Below are positions 20,314-24,333 of a DNA stretch of 24,333 nucleotides, piece by piece (position 1 is the stretch's first letter; each line of letters starts with the position of its first letter). Origin of the DNA: a virus; the IMG/VR virus record IMGVR_UViG_3300018421_000200, positions 1 to 24,333 of that record; one strand, given 5' to 3'. The notes beneath the pieces are model-generated. The model was given only the letters and a program-made list of their open reading frames with translations, did no database searches and had not been told where the DNA came from. Made by a program: the position numbers and the translations under genes.

Positions 20314-23300
20314 TCAATAACCCCTTAGCAACTCACTGATGCCAAGATCAAGCTTCTCAAGGTTAAAACGCTCTGCAGCTAAGCGAATACGGCGTTGAAT
20401 TTCGTTCTCGTTCTGACGACGTTGCATCTCAGCTCGCTGCGCTTGATTCAACGGACGGATTTGTGGCGTCACGACCGGCGTAGTGCGTTGAGGTGAGGCC
20501 ACGCCGGTTCTGGGTTCAGTGCCAATAGCCTGCCGAAGCTTGGGAACAATACCCTCACCAGTCTGCTGACGAACAACTTCGTTCAACGCTTTCGCAGCAT
20601 TAATGCCAAATAAGCCAGCGCCGATGCCAGGAGCGAAAGGAGCAGCGGCCGGCGTGGCTAGAACAGCAGCTGCAGCAGCACCAGTAGGTAAGCTCTGCAC
20701 AAACTCACGCCCCATCTGAGCACCCATAGCCGGCAACCCTTCTCGATACCCGGTACGAACGGCTTCTTCTGAAGGAAACAAGTCAGCAGCGCCAGGGAGT
20801 AATGCAGCCGGAGTCCTCTTGATACCTGTAGCTAACTCTCTAGCGCCAGCCACGGCGGCACTAACGGGGTCAAACGAGTAGTAAGCTTTAGACGTAAGAG
20901 GTAAACGATTTTGAGTTACTTCAATATCCCCAGCATCACTTATAGATAGCCTCCCTGCAAGAGCCGGCTCAGGTGGAGATAACTGCAGAGGAACCACCTT
21001 ACCTTGAGAATCTATGTAAGCATATTGGTTACCGCTAGTAACGGGACCGAAACCAGCGGCTTGATAAGCTAGGCCACGCACGTTGGGAAGGCTTTGGCCA
21101 GCCTCAACGAACGGCTTAAGTTTTCTAACTGTTGAGCTTGTATCCTCAGTCTCACCAGACCTAAGTTTTTGCTCATAGATATCTCTGGAGCCTAAGGGTG
21201 AGTTGCCAACTAAAGTTCCAGGGGGTAAACCTTCTAATGCTGTAGATGCAGCGAATCTACCGAAAGCATCAGAAACAGCAGAAGGTAATTCTTTCGGTTC
21301 GTAACTGTAGTAACTATTAGGGCTCTTTGTCGTAAAAGAAACTGAAGTAGTACCTAACACGGGGTTATCTGCAAGAAACTTCAAAGCATTTATAGACATA
21401 GTGCTAGGTAACGAACCGACACCCGCAGAGGGTTCGAATCTAGGCCTACCTGTACTTACCTTTATACCGTATTGTCCTTCCTCACCCGGCCCAGGTGTAG
21501 ATACTGAATCTGTATCTGGATCATAATTTAACTCTAGTTGTCTAGAAACTAAAGGAGCATCGAAATAATCAGGATAAGCTAAACGTAGGTCACCTGTAGG
21601 AACACCTGCTAGAGAAGACGATACTGCTCTAGATCTATTTTTTATGCTGTCAATGAGACTTGAAACCTCTGGATCAAGATTGCTGCCGTAAGTAGATACA
21701 TACCTTCCTCCACCCACAACGGGTCTGGACATAGATACAGCTGGGGTAGAGGCTGCCCTTAACTGATCACCTTTCTGGACAGCATCTAAAACTTGTAAAG
21801 CAGTCTTTTGGCTAGAAGTATTTCCACTCGTAAAAATATTCTCTACATTTTTAACAAAGTCAACGGCTTTACGGAACTCATCTGGATCAGCAGACTTCTC
21901 TGAGAGTATTTGATCATAAATAGCTTTTCTCGACTCTGGGAGAGTTATTAACTGTTCAGTGTCAACATAAGGAGCATACCTCTTCGAATCACTACTTTTG
22001 ACAGGTTTACGTTTAGTATCCTTTAGGGGATTATCTAAAAGATTAGACACTTCAGGGTATCTAGACAATATTGATTTAACTGCATTTATACGGTCAGCAG
22101 CAATCTGTTCATTTAGACCGGGTATAGGTCTCATTCCCTGGCTAGGCTCAACAGCCTCAGTAGGCCTAGTGACCTGCCCAACGTTCCGGTCTCTAATAGG
22201 CCCAGCTTCAGGCTGACTTCTAATTAAATTAAAATAATCAGAACGCTCTCGTATATTAGAACGCTCTAGATCTCTTTCAGCATAATAGCTACGATAAGCG
22301 TTCCTAGCAGCTCTCTCTGTCTCGTAATCTCCTAAAGCCTGTTCAACTTGAGGTAATACACTAGACCTCAGGGCAGCTCTAGCAAGATTATTAGGATTAT
22401 TACGACCACCAACGTAAGAAGCTAAATCTCTTTGGACAGACTGAAGTCTATTCCTAGCACTCGTCAACTCTTGTAAAGTATTTATAGAAGTAGGTAAGGA
22501 ATCTACACTAGACCTAATAGAATCTAATACTCTAGTAGTATTATATGTATCTATAGGAATATTAAGCTGTCTATTAGTACCGTAATCTTCAGTAGAGTCC
22601 GCAGTATCAGTAAGATTAGACTCATAGAACCTATTTAACCTATCTCTAGTCTGCTCTAAACCCTCCGTATACTCTCTTAAATTAGCTGCAACAGACTCAA
22701 GGTTTTGTATTTCGTTTAAAGCGTTAGCAGCATTCTCATAAGTAGTATATAGAGGAACTGTAGGGCCACCCGTGGCAGCTCTATTCACAGCATCAGCAAT
22801 ATCATACGCAGACTGACTGGAATTATTTTCTAATAAATCAGAATTTCCAATAAAACGTAAATCACTAAGACTCCTTAAATCGCTCTCACTAAACACCCCG
22901 GCTCTAATGGCCCGTAAAAACCGATCAGCAGCATCAGTACCACTCAGGTCTATAGTCTGGTTGGTAAAGAACTCGCGTGCTTTAGGGTTTTCATTTATAA
23001 AGTTATAAACTTCATACTCCTCAAGATCAGGGTTAACGCTTATGGAATCAGTAACGGGTATAGCATCGTCAAAATCAGGAGCCCATAACTGACCTCTACC
23101 CCTTTCTATGTCAGAATCAGTGATATCATAATAAGGGTCGAACTCTGGATCATTTGCATACCCTTCTTCTTCTAAAATTTCACGAACATAGTCATCAAGA
23201 AACCCACTATCGCGAGCTTGTTCAAACAGATATTGTCTAGCTCGATCTAAATTGTACGACTGACTTCCACCTCTGGTATAAGCGTTATACTCAGATATAG

Positions 23301-23337
23301 CTTTCCTTAAATCTTCTGTATTAAACTGACGAGGCAC
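20314..23337 (-). CDS. Large virion protein, probable internal or ejection type (1007 aa)
   Basis: The largest gene of the window. Residues 1-170 are acidic and helical; 200-390 form long charged coiled-coil stretches (LQELTSARNRLQSVQRDLAS); 390-560 are linker-rich; 560-830 are beta- and Tyr/Pro/Gly-rich. A strongly hydrophobic Ala/Gly segment near 905-935 (PTGAAAAAVLATPAAAPFAP) could insert into a membrane, followed by a Gln/Arg-rich tail (AQRAEMQRRQNENEIQRRIR). No enzymatic motif seen. Length, composition and neighbours suggest an internal or ejected virion protein. GTG 23337 is the only start near the 5' end, with AAGGG very close and a TATAAT box upstream. From about residue 860 Arg codons change from mostly AGA/AGG to mostly CGN, a sign of a mosaic gene. 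Confidence 0.75.
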   Translation of the reverse strand: MPRQFNTEDLRKAISEYNAYTRGGSQSYNLDRARQYLFEQARDSGFLDDYVREILEEEGYANDPEFDPYYDITDSDIERGRGQLWAPDFDDAIPVTDSISVNPDLEEYEVYNFINENPKAREFFTNQTIDLSGTDAADRFLRAIRAGVFSESDLRSLSDLRFIGNSDLLENNSSQSAYDIADAVNRAATGGPTVPLYTTYENAANALNEIQNLESVAANLREYTEGLEQTRDRLNRFYESNLTDTADSTEDYGTNRQLNIPIDTYNTTRVLDSIRSSVDSLPTSINTLQELTSARNRLQSVQRDLASYVGGRNNPNNLARAALRSSVLPQVEQALGDYETERAARNAYRSYYAERDLERSNIRERSDYFNLIRSQPEAGPIRDRNVGQVTRPTEAVEPSQGMRPIPGLNEQIAADRINAVKSILSRYPEVSNLLDNPLKDTKRKPVKSSDSKRYAPYVDTEQLITLPESRKAIYDQILSEKSADPDEFRKAVDFVKNVENIFTSGNTSSQKTALQVLDAVQKGDQLRAASTPAVSMSRPVVGGGRYVSTYGSNLDPEVSSLIDSIKNRSRAVSSSLAGVPTGDLRLAYPDYFDAPLVSRQLELNYDPDTDSVSTPGPGEEGQYGIKVSTGRPRFEPSAGVGSLPSTMSINALKFLADNPVLGTTSVSFTTKSPNSYYSYEPKELPSAVSDAFGRFAASTALEGLPPGTLVGNSPLGSRDIYEQKLRSGETEDTSSTVRKLKPFVEAGQSLPNVRGLAYQAAGFGPVTSGNQYAYIDSQGKVVPLQLSPPEPALAGRLSISDAGDIEVTQNRLPLTSKAYYSFDPVSAAVAGARELATGIKRTPAALLPGAADLFPSEEAVRTGYREGLPAMGAQMGREFVQSLPTGAAAAAVLATPAAAPFAPGIGAGLFGINAAKALNEVVRQQTGEGIVPKLRQAIGTEPRTGVASPQRTTPVVTPQIRPLNQAQRAEMQRRQNENEIQRRIRLAAERFNLEKLDLGISELLRGY

Positions 23338-23358
23338 GGCCCTTAGTCATCTTTATCA

Positions 23359-23364
23359 ATTATA
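23359..23364 (-). promoter_or_regulatory. -10 box TATAAT upstream of the 1007-aa gene
   Basis: The minus strand reads CGCTATAATTGAT with a perfect TATAAT 22 nt before GTG 23337, leaving a leader of roughly 14 nt. There is no TTGACA at 16-18 nt; TTGAGG lies 21 nt upstream, which is too far for a standard sigma-70 promoter. The gene is divergent from 23435, so a promoter is expected here. Confidence 0.45.
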
Positions 23365-23434
23365 GCGATGGATCAGACGGCGACCCCTCAAGGCAGAACG
23401 ACGTGGTACACTACATGAGTGCTATGAACTTCAA

Positions 23435-23782
23435 ATGGCTAACAGCATGATGACGATTGAAATCTACCGCCACGCGGGGACGTGGTGTTTTACGGACGAG
23501 GCTAGAGGTTTACTGCACGAGCCTTTTGTCTTAGGTATACCAAATATAATCGATAACATAATAAAAGATAACGAAAAAGAAAAACATACAATAACTTTCA
23601 GCTCTCAGAGGTTCCCTCTCTGCTGTATGAACATGAAAAAAGTGTACGAGGAGTACGGGGGAGCGTGGTATGAACTTGAGTCAGCCCTGGACATGACTTC
23701 AAAGAAGAAAGGTTGGCTTTGCCCCGCCACGCTGAAGTTCTTCTCAGACTTCCCAGACAACATTTACTTCGATATAGCCTAA
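23435..23782 (+). CDS. DUF6717-like protein
   Basis: A 115-aa protein with MTIEIYRHAGTWCFTDEARG at residues 6-25, LLHEPFVLGIPNIIDNIIKD, ITFSSQRFPLC, then the block GGAWYELE and GWLCPATLKFFSDFPDNIYF at the end. The order 'Y..gGTWvFdde..GL..EPFv.GIp..ID', 'fsa.pFP', 'ggnWY', 'GWLCPAL.kyF...P..iy' matches a family I know as DUF6717, from bacteria and phages, of unknown function; the name is from memory. ATG 23435 is the natural start. It forms the last plus-strand island and is followed by an intrinsic terminator. Neighbours give no functional hint. Confidence 0.78.
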   Translation: MANSMMTIEIYRHAGTWCFTDEARGLLHEPFVLGIPNIIDNIIKDNEKEKHTITFSSQRFPLCCMNMKKVYEEYGGAWYELESALDMTSKKKGWLCPATLKFFSDFPDNIYFDIA

Positions 23783-23797
23783 ATCCAACGAAAATGG

Positions 23798-23820
23798 CCG
23801 CCCGAGTGGGCGGTTTTTTT
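23798..23820 (+). terminator. Intrinsic (rho-independent) terminator
   Basis: CCGCCC, loop GAGT, GGGCGG and then seven T: a GC-rich 6-bp stem directly followed by a U-tract, 15 nt after the stop of the DUF6717-like gene. It ends the plus-strand transcript before it can run into tRNA-Arg. It is the only strong terminator recognised in the window. Confidence 0.9.
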
Positions 23821-23830
23821 GTGTCTAGAG

Positions 23831-23904
23831 CGCCCACGGCTGGATTCGAACCAGCGACCGACCGCTTAGAAGGCGGTTGCTCTAATCCGCTGAGCTACGT
23901 GGGC
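23831..23904 (-). tRNA. tRNA-Arg(UCU)
   Basis: A 74-nt cloverleaf: acceptor GCCCACG/CGTGGGC perfectly paired, D arm GCTC/GAGC, anticodon stem ACCGC/GCGGT around CTTCTAA (anticodon UCU, codon AGA), T arm GCTGG-TTCGAAT-CCAGC, discriminator G. CCA is not encoded. It decodes AGA, an arginine codon used heavily in the neighbouring 1007-aa gene. Confidence 0.93.
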
Positions 23905-23917
23905 TTGAAAACCGGGC

Positions 23918-24049
23918 TCAGTCTACCAAATTTCGCCGCGTAGCCTCGATTTCTTTACGAATATTGGCTGCCATGAACATATTTCCTGCTTTTTCAGCGA
24001 TTTTCAGCGCTTTTTGGAGCTTAGCGAGCCTGTCAGTTTCGGATTCCAT
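23918..24049 (-). CDS. 43-aa helical protein
   Basis: The product MESETDRLAKLQKALKIAEK followed by AGNMFMAANIRKEIEATRRN is a single amphipathic, probably two-helix hairpin. ATG 24049 begins 4 nt after the stop of the upstream partial gene and has CTCCTTGAG in front; an in-frame ATG at 24109 would add 20 residues overlapping that gene in another phase, so I prefer the short form. It lies between that gene and tRNA-Arg. Function unknown. Confidence 0.58.
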   Translation of the reverse strand: MESETDRLAKLQKALKIAEKAGNMFMAANIRKEIEATRRNLVD

Positions 24050-24053
24050 GGTC

Positions 24054-24333
24054 TCAAGGAGCCTGAATAGGTCCAAATACCTCTCGCAGTGTACGTGTGT
24101 CGTGATCAATTACGTCTAAATAATCCAAAAGTCTACGCTTTTGATCATCTTTAGTCAAAATACCAGGAATTAGACCCTGCTGACCGCCTGTCATAATGTT
24201 ATTTACAATACCCGGGGTTATTTGAGCGATAAATCCATCAAGAAACTCAAAAGGATTCTTCTTAACACCATATTCATCATCTTCTGTAAGGATAATATCG
24301 CTACCATCCCCAGCGGCGAAGCCTCTAGGACGA
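24054..24333 (-). CDS. Unknown protein, C-terminal part (5' end beyond the window)
   Basis: An open frame enters from the right edge and ends at TGA 24054-24056, giving 92 C-terminal residues. It contains DGSDIILTEDDEYGVKKNPF then EFLDGFIAQITPGIVNNIMT, a Gly/Gln-rich turn and a charged helical end (LTKDDQKRRLLDYLDVIDHD). The mix of a hydrophobic helix and charged helical tail suits a virion protein of the adjacent cluster, but no family can be named from this fragment. The next gene starts 4 nt after its stop. Confidence 0.6.
   Translation of the reverse strand, partial: RPRGFAAGDGSDIILTEDDEYGVKKNPFEFLDGFIAQITPGIVNNIMTGGQQGLIPGILTKDDQKRRLLDYLDVIDHDTRTLREVFGPIQAP

Noticed and set aside
21425-21445. 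GGTTCGAATC string resembling a tRNA T arm
   Set aside because: It lies within the 1007-aa coding frame and no acceptor, D or anticodon stems can be formed around it.
23598-23943. Minus and plus frames across the DUF6717-like gene, terminator and tRNA-Arg
   Set aside because: They read through a terminator hairpin and a tRNA gene and have no protein-like pattern.

Overview
The window looks like one piece of a tailed double-stranded DNA phage genome (Caudoviricetes). It carries a large terminase subunit, the N-terminal part of a portal protein, a long run of Ala/Gly/Pro-rich virion-type genes, four phage-style tRNA genes, dCMP deaminase and many tiny overlapping genes. No integrase, repressor/cro pair, rRNA or bacterial housekeeping gene is visible. 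Base composition is moderate and many starts lack a Shine-Dalgarno sequence. Together with the FkbM methyltransferase, the many glycosyltransferases and a DUF6717-like protein, this suggests an aquatic phage, possibly of a cyanobacterium, but the host is inference only. Major capsid, tail and replication genes are not in the window.

Almost everything is encoded on the minus strand, so transcription mostly runs from 24333 towards 1. In that direction the order is: a partial virion-like gene and a 43-aa gene (24333-23918); tRNA-Arg(UCU); a 1007-aa probable virion protein (23337-20314) and a 67-aa gene; a protein with an HEXXH...E zinc-peptidase signature and two further virion-like proteins (19898-17672); an operon of five tiny genes including a 30-aa membrane peptide and a winged-helix protein (16977-16004); tRNA-Thr, two zinc-finger proteins, tRNA-Met/Ile, tRNA-Leu, an NrdR-type zinc ribbon protein and dCMP deaminase (15040-12916); a GT2 glycosyltransferase and an HTH regulator (12188-11112); a tightly coupled block of virion or ejection-type genes (11119-7433); then terminase large subunit, a GT-A glycosyltransferase, small genes, a two-gene DUF5872-like pair, a GT17 glycosyltransferase and the portal (5128-1).

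Seven plus-strand islands interrupt this lane: GT4 + GH130-like (5182-7436), FkbM methyltransferase (12264-12980), a 111-aa unknown (13456-13791), a TIM-barrel glycosidase-like protein (15144-16007), a class I methyltransferase (17049-17675), a 45-aa unknown (19991-20128) and a DUF6717-like protein followed by a clear terminator (23435-23820). Most island products are carbohydrate or SAM enzymes. Four of the six islands that run into a minus-strand gene end with their stop codon overlapping the opposing stop in the same 4-nt TTAA/CTAA configuration.

The most notable theme is the amount of glycan chemistry: four glycosyltransferases of different folds or families, a GH130-like protein, an FkbM methyltransferase, a second methyltransferase and a glycosidase-like barrel, partly interleaved with the packaging and portal genes. 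I infer a phage-encoded glycan-modifying system, acting either on the virion or on the host surface. Other points of interest are a DUF5872-like protein split into two TGATG-coupled genes, a virion-region gluzincin-like protein, a class-I-shaped tRNA-Leu(UAA), and a codon-usage break inside the 1007-aa gene.
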